Positions 35,586 through 44,820 of a stretch of DNA of 64,000 nucleotides are shown here, one piece after another. Origin of the DNA: Arthrobacter sp. PvP023 (lineage in GTDB: Bacteria; Actinomycetota; Actinomycetes; Actinomycetales; Micrococcaceae); contig NZ_JAFIBI010000001.1 in the NCBI RefSeq assembly GCF_017832975.1, positions 1,116,001-1,180,000 of the forward strand. Direction: 5' to 3'. The position numbers and the translations under genes are program-made. Positions within the stretch are counted from its first letter, which is position 1. Each line of letters opens with the position of its first letter. Below the pieces are notes generated by a model. That model saw only the letters and a program-made list of their open reading frames with translations. It was not told where the DNA came from and did no database searches.

Positions 35586-36572
35586 ATGATGGAAAAGCGA
35601 ATGTTGGGCAAGACAGGACGGAATGTCTCCATTGTTGGACTGGGGACCTGGCAGCTTGGCGCGGACTGGGGCAACGTGGACCCCGCGCAGGCGCAGGCCA
35701 TCCTGGCCGCCTCCGTGGAAGAGGGCGTCACGTTCTTCGACACCGCAGACGTCTATGGTGACGGCCGCAGCGAGCAGGCCATCGGCGCGTTCCTGGCGGC
35801 CAACCCCGGCCTGGACATCACGGTGGCCACCAAGATGGGCCGCCGGATGGAGCAGCGGCCGGAGAACTACAACCTCGCCAACTTCCGCGAGTGGACGGAC
35901 CGCTCCCGGCGAAATCTGGGCGTGGAACAACTGGATCTGGTCCAGCTCCACTGCCCGCCCACCGCCGTGTACAGCAACGCGGAAGTCTACGACGCGCTGG
36001 ACACCCTCGTGGCGGAGGGTGCCATCCGGAACTACGGCGTCAGCGTGGAGCGGACCGACGAAGCACTTGAAGCAATGCGCCACGAGGGCACAGCCACCGT
36101 GCAGATCATCCTCAACGCCTTCCGGCTCAAGCCGCTGGACGATGTGCTGCCCGCGGCGGAGGCTGCCGGGGTGGGCATCATCGCCCGCGTACCGCTCGCC
36201 TCCGGGCTGCTCTCCGGAAAATACACCGAGGATACGTCCTTCGCGGAGAACGACCACCGCAATTACAACCGCACCGGCTCGGCGTTCGACGTCGGGGAGA
36301 CCTTCTCCGGTGTGGACTTCGGGCAGGGCCTCAAAGCGGTGGCCGAGTTCGAGGAACTGGTGCCCGACGGCGTCAGCACAGCACAGGCGGCCATCGCCTG
36401 GATCGCGGCGCAGGACGGCGTCAGCACGGTGATCCCGGGCGCGCGCAACGTGGACCAAGCCCGTTCCAACGCTGCCGCTGCGCATGTCAGCGGCATTGAC
36501 GCAACGTTCGACGTCGGTGTCCACGAAATCTACGACCGCTACTTCCGCGAATCGATCCACCCGCGCTGGTAG
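35586..36572 (+). CDS. aldo/keto reductase
   Basis: A 328-residue AKR with start MMEKRMLGKTGRNVSIVGLG, FFDTADVYGDGRSEQAIG (Asp and Tyr), TVATKMGRRM (Lys) and DLVQLHCPP (His region). The C-terminal GVSTVIPGARNVDQARSN binds the cofactor phosphate. It starts 4 nt after the XDH gene, so it is probably on the same transcript, but a role in purine use is not obvious. ATG 35589 or 35601 are possible alternative starts. Confidence 0.88.
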   Translation: MMEKRMLGKTGRNVSIVGLGTWQLGADWGNVDPAQAQAILAASVEEGVTFFDTADVYGDGRSEQAIGAFLAANPGLDITVATKMGRRMEQRPENYNLANFREWTDRSRRNLGVEQLDLVQLHCPPTAVYSNAEVYDALDTLVAEGAIRNYGVSVERTDEALEAMRHEGTATVQIILNAFRLKPLDDVLPAAEAAGVGIIARVPLASGLLSGKYTEDTSFAENDHRNYNRTGSAFDVGETFSGVDFGQGLKAVAEFEELVPDGVSTAQAAIAWIAAQDGVSTVIPGARNVDQARSNAAAAHVSGIDATFDVGVHEIYDRYFRESIHPRW

Positions 36573-36624
36573 CGCGCAGGATTCCTTCACGGCCAGGCGC
36601 ACTTCGGGAGCGAGGAATTGGCCG

Positions 36625-37365
36625 ATGACCAAACGTTCGGATTACCGGGCGGTGCTGGAGTCGCTCCCCGCTGACCAGTGGGTGGCCTACCTGAACCAGG
36701 AATCCGGCCTTCCCGGCCCCCGCGGGAACATAGAACTTGCGGAGGCTTTCGCCGATGTGGCCGACCCCGTCCTGATCCGAAGGTGCGCGGAGAGCCAGGA
36801 CGAATACCTGGCCACCTGCGGCGCCGTCGGCTTTGGCCGTTTACTTGCCGAGGGCGAGGCGCAGGCCGCGGAAGCGTTGAGGTCGCGGGCAGCCGATTCC
36901 CGTTGGCGGGTGCGCGAGGGTGTGGCGATGGCACTGCAGCGGCTCGGCGATGCGGACATGCCGGCATTGTGGGCCGTGACCGGGGACTGGGCGGATGGCC
37001 CGCTCCTGGTGCAGCGCGCCGTGGCGGCCGGTATCTGCGAACCCCGCCTGCTGCGCCACCCGGACGATGCCCGCCGGGCGGTGGAGACCCTGGACCGGAT
37101 CACGGCGTCAATCCAGGGACTGGGGCCTGAGTCCCGGCGTGCTGAAGAGTTCCGTGTGCTGCGGCAGGGGCTGGGGTACTGCTGGAGTGTTGCCATTGCG
37201 GCGTCACCGGCGGAGGGCTTCGAGAGGCTGGAAAGGTGGGCGGCCAGTGACGACAAGGATGTGCGCTGGATCGTGCGGGAAAACCTCAAGAAGGCGCGCT
37301 TGGCCCGGGCTGACCCGGCAGCTGCCGAATGCGTGGCCGCCGTCCTGGACCGGGCAGCTCGTTAG
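36625..37365 (+). CDS. HEAT-repeat protein
   Basis: A 246-residue all-helical protein with HEAT-like repeats (SRWRVREGVAMALQRLGD; KDVRWIVRENLKKARL). No catalytic domain. Likely a protein-interaction scaffold of unknown partner. Start at 36625 follows GAGGA by about 9 nt. Its stop overlaps the stop of the opposing DUF488 gene. Confidence 0.75.
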   Translation: MTKRSDYRAVLESLPADQWVAYLNQESGLPGPRGNIELAEAFADVADPVLIRRCAESQDEYLATCGAVGFGRLLAEGEAQAAEALRSRAADSRWRVREGVAMALQRLGDADMPALWAVTGDWADGPLLVQRAVAAGICEPRLLRHPDDARRAVETLDRITASIQGLGPESRRAEEFRVLRQGLGYCWSVAIAASPAEGFERLERWAASDDKDVRWIVRENLKKARLARADPAAAECVAAVLDRAAR

Positions 37366-37886
37366 TCCGCCGGATACCACACCCGCTCTCCCTCGACGTG
37401 TGCAAAGGAGGTCAGGGTGTGGGGTTTGGCGGACTTTTCCGTCATGATGTCCAGCACCTTGACGTTCCGGGCCAGGAGCGCGTCACCGATCAATGAACGG
37501 TGGCAACGCCACGGGACGGCCTCCGCGCACATGATCACCGCATTGCCGGTCCGCCCGCGTTCCATCAGCTCATCGATCGCTGATGAGAACTCTTCGGTCT
37601 GCATGTAGTCCGCGTACCCCCGGAAAGACGTGTTCCGCCATGCGCCGTTGGAGCTGTCTTTCCGGGCATGCCGCAGGCCGCCAAGGGATTCCATCCGCCG
37701 GTAGGTGATCCCGCTGGCGCGCACGCTCGCCGCCAGGGCGTCCCCGTTGAACTGCGGATTGTGCCGCGACTTCGGGACGGTGCGCACGTCGATCAGCTTC
37801 TTGATGCCGTGGGCTTTCAGGATGCCGATGAATTCGTCGATGGGATGAGTGGAGTGCCCCACCGTGAAGATGGTCATATCCGTCAT
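37362..37886 (-). CDS. DUF488 family protein
   Basis: A 174-residue DUF488 protein: IFTVGHSTHPIDEFIGIL, LIDVRTVPKSRHNPQFN, and MCAEAVPWRCHRSLIGDAL with conserved Cys and Arg. The family is widespread and soluble; function is unestablished. A start at 37877 (MTIFTVG) is equally possible. Confidence 0.87.
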   Translation of the reverse strand: MTDMTIFTVGHSTHPIDEFIGILKAHGIKKLIDVRTVPKSRHNPQFNGDALAASVRASGITYRRMESLGGLRHARKDSSNGAWRNTSFRGYADYMQTEEFSSAIDELMERGRTGNAVIMCAEAVPWRCHRSLIGDALLARNVKVLDIMTEKSAKPHTLTSFAHVEGERVWYPAD

Positions 37887-37956
37887 GCCCCCATGCTAAG
37901 GCGGCAGCCCGGATATTCTGGTGGCCCGACAAGCTGCCTAGGGAAACGGGGATGGA

Positions 37957-38607
37957 ATGCCTTCATCGGCAATCGAAGCCTTCATCGAACGGCTCGGGGC
38001 CGTGGCAACAGGGCCGGGGTGCAACAACTTTTTTGACCACGCCGTCCCGGAAAATGCGCAGCGCCGGCGGAACCTGGGGATCTACCTGCAGGAAATGCTG
38101 GACCGTTCCCCGAAGGTGCTGCTGGTGGGGGAGGCCCCCGGCTTCCGGGGCATGAGGGTCACCGGTGTTCCGTTCACCAACCGCACCATGTTTGAGGGGC
38201 CGGCCAACAGCTTTGGGCTGTTCGGGCCGGGCAAGGGATATGTGCTGCCGGCTGATGCCGCCGCCGTTGCAGCCGAGCCCACCGCAACAGTCATGTGGCA
38301 GGTCCTGGCCGAGCTGGAATTCCTGCCCCTGCTGTGGAGCGCCTGCCCGTGGCATACGCACGTTGCGGGGCGGCCGCTGTCCAACCGCACTCCGAATCCG
38401 GCCGAGGCAGCACTCGGAACTCCCTTCTGGCAGGCACTGACTGAGCTCTTTCCGATCGAAACCGTGGTGGCCGTAGGCAACGTGGCGCACCGCAGCCTGC
38501 ACCGGAGCGGCCTGGACGTGCCGAAGATCAGGCATCCCGCCCATGGCGGCCGGTCCGGGTTCAAACGGGGACTGGAGGAGTTGCTCGCAGCGGGAATGCG
38601 GCCCTGA
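37957..38607 (+). CDS. uracil-DNA glycosylase superfamily protein
   Basis: A 216-residue UDG-superfamily protein. VLLVGEAPGFRGMRVTG is motif 1 (water-activating/uracil-binding region) and IRHPAHGG is the C-terminal leucine-loop/His motif. The central insert is longer than in standard families 4 and 5, and no four-Cys Fe-S cluster is evident, so substrate and activity are uncertain. Divergent from DUF488, convergent with the MobA-like gene. Confidence 0.8.
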   Translation: MPSSAIEAFIERLGAVATGPGCNNFFDHAVPENAQRRRNLGIYLQEMLDRSPKVLLVGEAPGFRGMRVTGVPFTNRTMFEGPANSFGLFGPGKGYVLPADAAAVAAEPTATVMWQVLAELEFLPLLWSACPWHTHVAGRPLSNRTPNPAEAALGTPFWQALTELFPIETVVAVGNVAHRSLHRSGLDVPKIRHPAHGGRSGFKRGLEELLAAGMRP

Positions 38608-38611
38608 ACGG

Positions 38612-39220
38612 CTAGCCGAGCAGCCCCAGCTGGTCCGGCGTGTCGAGATCCCCGCCGCCGGACTGGTCGCTGCAGTCCACCAGGTCGATGAGCTCCGGGT
38701 GGGCCTGCAGGAAATGCCGGGCTCCGGCGTCGCCTGTTGCTGATTCAGCCGCGTCGGCTCGCAGGCCGGCGTCCAAAAGCAGCGGATGGCCGCGCCGGAG
38801 GACGCCGTCCGCGCCGCGGTAGGCGGCGGCAGTCACCCGGCCGGGCGCGTGGGCTGCCAGGAGCCGGGACACGGTTTCCGGAGTGAGGCCCGGCTGGTCC
38901 ACCAGCGCGATCAGCACATGGTCGTCAGCTGCCGCTGCGGCAACCCCCAGCCGGAACGACCCGCCCATCCCGGACTGCCAGTCAGGGTTGTGGGCAACGG
39001 TGTACTTGGCCAGGTCGGTGGTTTCGCGGACCTTCGCCGCGTCGGCGCCGAGGACGATCACGACGTCGCGGCATCCGCCGTCGAGCAGCACCCCGGCGAG
39101 CACTTCGACCAGTGTGCGGCCGCGGAACGGCAGCAGGGCCTTGGGCCCCAGTCCCAAACGGGACCCGGACCCGGCAGCGAGCAGCACCGCCGTCGTCCCC
39201 TGCTTGTTCGGATGGCTCAT
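38612..39220 (-). CDS. MobA-like nucleotidyltransferase (possible MocA, Moco cytidylyltransferase)
   Basis: A 202-residue NTP-transferase. The nucleotide-binding start is TTAVLLAAGSGSRLGLGPKALLPF, with VIVLGADAAKV, GSFRLGV and the metal-site ALVDQPGLT. Closest in style to MocA, which makes the CMP form of the molybdenum cofactor used by XdhC-matured hydroxylases; XDH is 3 kb upstream. GTGGGA lies just before the chosen ATG at 39220. Other sugar or cofactor NTP-transferases are not excluded. Confidence 0.78.
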   Translation of the reverse strand: MSHPNKQGTTAVLLAAGSGSRLGLGPKALLPFRGRTLVEVLAGVLLDGGCRDVVIVLGADAAKVRETTDLAKYTVAHNPDWQSGMGGSFRLGVAAAAADDHVLIALVDQPGLTPETVSRLLAAHAPGRVTAAAYRGADGVLRRGHPLLLDAGLRADAAESATGDAGARHFLQAHPELIDLVDCSDQSGGGDLDTPDQLGLLG

Positions 39221-39259
39221 TCCCACACCATATACAAGCGAGTCCCCCACATCACATAC

Positions 39260-39322
39260 GAGTTTTTGTCCAGATAATGGCCTCAAAAGTGCTTCCAAAG
39301 CGCATTATCTGGACAAAAACTC
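39260..39322. repeat. extragenic palindrome, GAGTTTTTGTCC family, copy 2
   Basis: Perfect 20-bp arms at 39260-39279 and 39303-39322 with a 23-nt spacer. Lies between the MobA-like gene and the end of aceE. Confidence 0.85.
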
Positions 39323-39349
39323 CAAAGGAGGACAGCCGGATGGACTGCG

Positions 39350-42118
39350 TCAGGCGTCGCCGCCTGCTCCTCCGGTGGTTCCGGCGTTCACGTCCAGGAG
39401 CTTGTAGCGGTCCATGGCGTACGACGGCGCCCCCTCCTCCACATCGCCCCTCGCCGCGAGCATTTGCAGCGTCTTCACCACGATGGAGTGGGTGTCGTTC
39501 TTGAAGAAGCGGCGCGCGGCGGCGCGGGTGTCGGAGAAGCCGAAGCCGTCCGCGCCGAGCGAGGCGAACTCGTTCGGGAGGAACTGGCGGATCTGGTCCG
39601 GGACGGCCTTCATGTAGTCCGAGACCGCCACGATGGGCCCGTGCGCCTCGGCCATCTGCTGTGCCACAAACGGGATCCGGGCCGGCTCGCCGGGGTTCAG
39701 GAATGCTTCCTCCTCGGCGGCGAGGCCGTCGCGGCGGAGTTCGTTCCAGGACGTGACGGACCAGACGTCCGCGGAGACGCCCCAGTCCTCAGCCAGGATC
39801 CGCTGGGCTTCCAGCGCCCAGGGCACCGAAACGCCCGAGGCCAGGATCTGGCTCCTGGGACCTTCCACACCCGACGCCGATACCCGGTAGATGCCCTTCA
39901 GCACACCGTTGACGTCGAGGTTCTCAGGCTCGTTGGGCTGGGTGATGGGTTCGTTGTAGACGGTGAGGTAGTACATCAGGTTTTTATCGGATGCAGCTCC
40001 GGTTCCTTCGCCGCTTGCGGCCCCCGGTCCGTACATCCGTTCGATGCCGTCGCGGATGATGTGGCCCATTTCGTAGCCGTAGGCGGGGTCGTAGGTGACG
40101 ACTGCCGGGTTGGTGGCGGCGAGGATGGGGGAGTGGCCGTCGGCGTGCTGGAGTCCTTCGCCGGTGAGGGTGGTCCGTCCTGCGGTGGCGCCGATGATGA
40201 AGCCGCGGGTCATTTGGTCCGCGGCTGCCCAGAAGGCGTCGCCGGTGCGCTGGAAGCCGAACATGGAGTAGAACACGTAGACCGGGATCAGCGGTACGCC
40301 GTGGGTGGCGTAGGCGGTGCCGGCGGCGGTGAAGGCTGCGACGGCGCCGGCTTCGTTGATGCCGGGGTGGATCAGCTGGCCCTGGGCGGATTCCTTGTAG
40401 GCCAGGACCAGGTCCCGGTCCACGGAGAGGTAGTTCTGGCCGCCCGGATTGTAGATTTTCGCCGTGGGGAAAAAGGCATCCATGCCGAACGTGCGCGATT
40501 CGTCCGGCACGATGGGAACGATCCGGTGCCCGAACTTCTTGTCCCGGAGAAGGTCCTTGAGCAGGCGGACGAACGCCATGGTGGTGGCAGCCTGCTGCTT
40601 GCCCGTGCCGCGCTTGGCGACGTCGAACGTCTTGGCTTCGGGCAGCTCAATGGCCGCGTGGTTGGCCCGGCGCTCGGGCGTGTAGCCGCCGAGGGCCGCG
40701 CGGCGCTCAAGGAGGTAGGCGATCTCCGGAGCGTCCGCACCGGGATGGAAGTACGGCGGGCTGTACGGGTCCTCTTCCAGGCGGGCGTCGGAAATGGGAA
40801 TCCTCAGGTAGTCCCTGAATTCCTTCAAATCCTCCACCGTGAGTTTTTTCATCTGGTGGGTGGCATTCCGGCCCTCAAACCTCGGGCCGAGGCCGTAGCC
40901 CTTGACGGTTTTGGCCAGGATGACGGTGGGTTTGCCCTTGAATTCGGTGGCTGCCTTGTACGCGGCGTAGACCTTGCGGTAGTCGTGGCCGCCGCGCTTG
41001 AGGTTCCAGATCTGGTCATCGGTGAGGTCCGCGACGAGGTCCTTGGTGCGGGGGTCCTTGCCGAAGAAGTGTTCGCGGACGAACCCGCCGGATTCGGCCT
41101 TGTAGGTCTGGTAGTCCCCGTCCGGGGTTTCGTTCATGATCTTCACCAGCGACCCGTCGGAGTCCTTGGCGAGCAGCTCATCCCATTCCCGGCCCCAGAC
41201 GACCTTGATGACGTTCCAGCCCGCGCCGCGGAAGAACGCTTCGAGTTCCTGCATGATCTTCCCGTTGCCGCGCACCGGCCCGTCCAGGCGCTGGAGGTTG
41301 CAGTTGATCACGAAGTTCAGGTTGTCCAGGTTCTCGTTCGCGGCGAGCTGGAGCAGGCCGCGGGACTCGGGCTCGTCCATTTCCCCGTCGCCCAGGAACG
41401 CCCAGACCTGCTGGTCCGAGGTGTCTTTCAGGCCGCGGTTGTGCAGGTACCGGTTGGACTGGGCCTGGTAGATCGCGTTCATCGGCCCGATGCCCATGGA
41501 CACGGTGGGGAATTCCCAGAACCGGGGCATCAGCCGCGGGTGCGGGTAGGAGGACAGGGCGTGCCCGGCCTTGGACTTTTCCTGCCGGAACCCGTCCAGG
41601 TCCTCCTCGGTCAGCCGGCCTTCCATGAAGGCGCGGGCGTACATGCCGGGGGAGGCGTGGCCCTGGAAGAAGACCTGGTCCCCGCCGCCGGGGTGGTCCT
41701 TGCCGCGGAAGAAGTGGTTGAACCCGACCTCGTACAGGGTCGCGGCACCGGCGTAGGTGGAGATGTGCCCGCCGACGCCGATGTTCGGGCGCTGGGACCG
41801 GTGCACCATGACCGCGGCGTTCCAGCGCATGTACGCCCGGTAGCGGCGCTCGTATTCCTCGTTGCCGGGGAACGGTGCTTCCTGGTCCGCGGGGATGGTG
41901 TTCACATAGTCCGTGGTGGTGACCATCGGAACCCCGACGCTCTGGGCGCCGGCACGCTGCAGGAGACTGCGCATGATGTACTGGGCACGCTCAGTGCCCT
42001 GTTCCCTGATCAGCGTATCCAGGGACTCAATCCATTCGGCGGTCTCTTCCGGATCACGATCAGGCAGCTGGTTAGTCAACCCGCTGAGGATATGGGAGGT
42101 ATCTTCTCCTGCAGCCAC
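39350..42118 (-). CDS. aceE: pyruvate dehydrogenase E1 component, homodimeric
   Basis: A 922-residue AceE-type E1 decarboxylating pyruvate with thiamine diphosphate and acetylating the E2 lipoyl domain. ThDP motif in [59 protein letters not shown] at the N-terminal third; the pyrimidine-binding middle domain and transketolase C domain follow. Alone in the window; E2 and E3 genes are elsewhere. Upstream is an AT-rich region with a GTTTTC/GAAAAC dyad. The long antisense ORF over this gene is a coding shadow. Confidence 0.96.
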   Translation of the reverse strand: MAAGEDTSHILSGLTNQLPDRDPEETAEWIESLDTLIREQGTERAQYIMRSLLQRAGAQSVGVPMVTTTDYVNTIPADQEAPFPGNEEYERRYRAYMRWNAAVMVHRSQRPNIGVGGHISTYAGAATLYEVGFNHFFRGKDHPGGGDQVFFQGHASPGMYARAFMEGRLTEEDLDGFRQEKSKAGHALSSYPHPRLMPRFWEFPTVSMGIGPMNAIYQAQSNRYLHNRGLKDTSDQQVWAFLGDGEMDEPESRGLLQLAANENLDNLNFVINCNLQRLDGPVRGNGKIMQELEAFFRGAGWNVIKVVWGREWDELLAKDSDGSLVKIMNETPDGDYQTYKAESGGFVREHFFGKDPRTKDLVADLTDDQIWNLKRGGHDYRKVYAAYKAATEFKGKPTVILAKTVKGYGLGPRFEGRNATHQMKKLTVEDLKEFRDYLRIPISDARLEEDPYSPPYFHPGADAPEIAYLLERRAALGGYTPERRANHAAIELPEAKTFDVAKRGTGKQQAATTMAFVRLLKDLLRDKKFGHRIVPIVPDESRTFGMDAFFPTAKIYNPGGQNYLSVDRDLVLAYKESAQGQLIHPGINEAGAVAAFTAAGTAYATHGVPLIPVYVFYSMFGFQRTGDAFWAAADQMTRGFIIGATAGRTTLTGEGLQHADGHSPILAATNPAVVTYDPAYGYEMGHIIRDGIERMYGPGAASGEGTGAASDKNLMYYLTVYNEPITQPNEPENLDVNGVLKGIYRVSASGVEGPRSQILASGVSVPWALEAQRILAEDWGVSADVWSVTSWNELRRDGLAAEEEAFLNPGEPARIPFVAQQMAEAHGPIVAVSDYMKAVPDQIRQFLPNEFASLGADGFGFSDTRAAARRFFKNDTHSIVVKTLQMLAARGDVEEGAPSYAMDRYKLLDVNAGTTGGAGGDA

Positions 42119-42300
42119 GGCAGCCTCTTTTCATCTTTGAATGTCTGGGCTCTAAGTTTTCGTATTGTGAGAAAACATTCTTGCAATTCGAGATTATGCA
42201 GAAGCGGCCGAACGGTCAAGGCGGTCCTGCCGTGCCGCCTACGGAGCGGAGGGAAAGCTCCTGCGGACTGATTGTGACCGCCTGATGCGCCGCCGGGCCC
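42119..42300 (-). promoter_or_regulatory. aceE upstream region with dyad GTTTTC-N9-GAAAAC (42156-42176)
   Basis: AT-rich leader of aceE. The 21-bp dyad at 42156-42176 lies 38 bp before the ATG and is placed to bind a regulator. GTTTTCGTATT is shared with the malic enzyme upstream region at 18273. Confidence 0.45.
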
Positions 42301-42330
42301 TTGACCATAAGGTGACCCAGGTCATAAAGT
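42301..42330 (+). promoter_or_regulatory. promoter for the second NCS1 gene
   Basis: TTGACC at 42301-42306 and TAAAGT at 42325-42330, spacing 18 bp. The operator-like dyad follows 23 bp later, as at the 24799 gene. Confidence 0.45.
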
Positions 42331-42353
42331 TATTCCACTCCTCAAAACCAAAT

Positions 42354-42368
42354 TTCCATCCTGTGGAA
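42354..42368. promoter_or_regulatory. operator-like dyad TTCCA-TCCTG-TGGAA
   Basis: Member of the TTCCA-N5-TGGAA set, about 57 bp before the permease ATG. Confidence 0.55.
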
Positions 42369-42425
42369 TTACTCTCTCGGAAGCAGTGGCTTCCCCCATC
42401 ACCATCCCTAGAACTGGAGAACCAG

Positions 42426-43994
42426 ATGCAGACGACCCCATCAGTCGGCGTCAAAACGGACTCCGGCCCGACAGAGTTGTCGGGCCAGCCGGTCCACCCC
42501 GCAACGGGCGTCGAAGCCCTGTGTGAAACAGCGAGCGCCGCGTCCGGGCGCATCATCAGCCCCAGCCTGTACAACATCGACCTTGCGCCGACGAAGCGCG
42601 AAGGCCGCCGCTGGACCAGCTACAGCATCTTCACCCTGTGGGCCAACGACGTCCACAGCCTTGGAAACTATGCCTTTGCCATCGGGCTCTTCGCACTGGG
42701 CCTCGGCGGCTGGCAGATCCTGCTGGCCCTCGGCGTCGGTGCCGTCCTGCTGTTCGGGCTCCTGAGCTTCTCGGGTTTCATGGGTGTCAAGACCGGTGTG
42801 CCTTTCCCCGTCATGAGCCGGATCAGCTTCGGCATCAGGGGAGCCCAGATCGCCAGCCTCCTGCGCGGTGCTGTGGCCGTGGCCTGGTTCGGCATCCAGA
42901 CCTACCTTGCGTCGGTGGTGCTTCGGGTCATGCTCGTGGCCGTGGTTCCCGCGCTGAAAGAACTGGACTCCAACTCGATCCTCGGGCTGTCCACGCTGGG
43001 CTGGGCCGCCTTTGTGTTCCTCTGGATCGTGCAGCTGATTATCGTCAGCTTCGGCATGGAAATGATCCGCAAGTACGAGGCTTTTGCCGGGCCCGTCATC
43101 CTCGTGACCATGGCGGCCATCGCCGTCTGGATCTTCATCGAAGCCGGCGGCTCCATCGCGTGGTCGTCCGACAACGCCCTCGAAGGGGCGGACATGTGGC
43201 GCACCATCTTCGCCGGCGGTGCACTGTGGGTGTCCATCTACGGAACTTTCGTCCTGAACTTCTGCGACTTCACCCGCTCGGCCGTCTCCAAGAAGGCGGT
43301 GGTGCGCGGCAACTTCTGGGGCATCCCCATCAACATGCTCCTCTTCGGCGCCATTGTGGTGGTCATGGCCGGCGGCCAGTTCAAGATCAACGGCACGGTC
43401 ATCCAGAGCCCGTCGGATATCGTCCAGACCATTCCAAACACGCTGTTCCTGGTGTTGGCCTGCCTCGCGCTGCTCATCCTGACCATCGCCGTGAACCTGA
43501 TGGCCAACTTCGTGGCCCCGGTCTACGCCCTGACCAATCTGTTCCCGAGGCACCTGAACTTCCGCAAGGCGGCCTGGGTCAGCGGCACGATCGGACTGAT
43601 CATCCTGCCGTGGAACCTGTACAACAATCCGCTGGTGATCGTGTACTTCCTGGGCGGCCTCGGGGCATTGCTCGGCCCGCTGTTCGGCGTCGTCATGGCC
43701 GACTACTGGCTGCTACGCCGCGGCAAGGTCAATGTGCTTGAGCTGTACACGGAAGATCCCGCCGGAGCCTACTTCTACAAAAAGGGCTTCAACCCCCGCG
43801 CCATCATCGCGCTGGTCCCGGCAGCCGCCGTCGCGCTCCTGATAGCCTTCGTTCCGGCGCTCGAGGCGGCCGCCCCGTTCGCCTGGTTCTTCGCGGCCGG
43901 CATCGCCGCAGTGGTGTACTACTTCATCGCCGACCGCTCGCAGCGGCTCGAAGACGTCGACGGCGAATCCATCGCCGTCGCTAGCACGCACTGA
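42426..43994 (+). CDS. NCS1 family permease
   Basis: A 522-residue, about 12-TM nucleobase/hydantoin/allantoin permease: KREGRRWTSYSIFTLW, DVHSLGNYAFAIGL, VAWFGIQTYLASVVL, and VLNFCDFTRSAV. First gene of a plus-strand operon with the racemase/decarboxylase homologue (40 nt on) and an SDR, so its substrate is probably theirs: a hydantoin, ureide or related heterocycle (inference). ATG 42426 follows GGAGAACCAG. An IclR-type dyad lies in its leader. Confidence 0.9.
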   Translation: MQTTPSVGVKTDSGPTELSGQPVHPATGVEALCETASAASGRIISPSLYNIDLAPTKREGRRWTSYSIFTLWANDVHSLGNYAFAIGLFALGLGGWQILLALGVGAVLLFGLLSFSGFMGVKTGVPFPVMSRISFGIRGAQIASLLRGAVAVAWFGIQTYLASVVLRVMLVAVVPALKELDSNSILGLSTLGWAAFVFLWIVQLIIVSFGMEMIRKYEAFAGPVILVTMAAIAVWIFIEAGGSIAWSSDNALEGADMWRTIFAGGALWVSIYGTFVLNFCDFTRSAVSKKAVVRGNFWGIPINMLLFGAIVVVMAGGQFKINGTVIQSPSDIVQTIPNTLFLVLACLALLILTIAVNLMANFVAPVYALTNLFPRHLNFRKAAWVSGTIGLIILPWNLYNNPLVIVYFLGGLGALLGPLFGVVMADYWLLRRGKVNVLELYTEDPAGAYFYKKGFNPRAIIALVPAAAVALLIAFVPALEAAAPFAWFFAAGIAAVVYYFIADRSQRLEDVDGESIAVASTH

Positions 43995-44034
43995 CGAACA
44001 CCGCCCGGCTCCACAGACAACGGAAGACACCACC

Positions 44035-44778
44035 ATGCGCATACTTGTCGCCAACGTGAACACCACACAGTCCATGACCGACTCCATCGCCGCCCAGGCC
44101 CGGTCCGTCGCGGCACCCGGCACCGAGATCATCGGGATCACGCCGCGGTTCGGCGCGGACTCCTGCGAGGGGAACTTCGAAAGCTATCTCGCCGCGATCG
44201 CCGTCATGGACGCCGTGGTCAACTACCCGGAGCCGTTCGACGCCGTCATCCAGGCCGGGTACGGCGAGCACGGGCGGGAGGGGCTGCAGGAGCTCCTCGA
44301 CGTCCCCGTTGTGGACATCACCGAGGCAGCGGCCTCCACGGCGATGTTCCTTGGACACAAGTACTCGGTGGTCACCACCCTTGACCGGGCGGTTCCGCTC
44401 ATCGAGGACCGGCTGAAACTGGCCGGCCTCGATGCGCGGTGTGCCTCGGTGCGGGCCAGCGGGATGGCAGTCCTGGAGCTGGAAGAGGAGCCGGAGAGGG
44501 CTGTCGAAGCGATCATCGAACAGTCGCTGGCCGCCGTGCGTGACGACAAGGCCGAGGTGATCGTCCTGGGCTGCGGCGGGATGGCCGGCCTGGACGAGGA
44601 GATCCGCAAGCGTGCCGGCGTCCCGGTGGTTGACGGAGTGGCGGCCGCCGTGACCATCGCGGAGTCCCTGGTGCGGCTGGGGCTGTCCACGTCCAAAGTC
44701 CGGACCTACGCCAGCCCGCGGCCCAAGACCGTCATAGGCTGGCCACTAACGGCAGCGGACGTGCCCGCTGCGCCGTAG
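44035..44778 (+). CDS. hydantoin/Asp-Glu racemase family protein with a single catalytic Cys
   Basis: A 247-residue Asp/Glu/hydantoin racemase-fold protein (MRILVANVNTTQSMTDSI start; YSVVTTLDRAVPLIED; VIVLGCGGMAGL). The family normally has two Cys acting as base and acid. The second is Cys180, but the first position, in the ACFGDPG segment of hydantoin racemases, is Gly75 in QAGYGEHG. Arylmalonate decarboxylase shows the same Gly/Cys pair. It may therefore be a decarboxylase or an altered isomerase, not a classical racemase. Operon with an NCS1 permease and an SDR. Confidence 0.85.
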   Translation: MRILVANVNTTQSMTDSIAAQARSVAAPGTEIIGITPRFGADSCEGNFESYLAAIAVMDAVVNYPEPFDAVIQAGYGEHGREGLQELLDVPVVDITEAAASTAMFLGHKYSVVTTLDRAVPLIEDRLKLAGLDARCASVRASGMAVLELEEEPERAVEAIIEQSLAAVRDDKAEVIVLGCGGMAGLDEEIRKRAGVPVVDGVAAAVTIAESLVRLGLSTSKVRTYASPRPKTVIGWPLTAADVPAAP

Positions 44779-44820
44779 CCGCGGCCCCGACAGCCCGGCC
44801 ATCAACGCAAGGAGCGACGA

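Noticed and set aside
39464..42271. Long open frame on the plus strand across aceE
   Set aside because: Antisense shadow of aceE: high-GC third positions keep the frame open. No family motif or RBS, and aceE is unambiguous.
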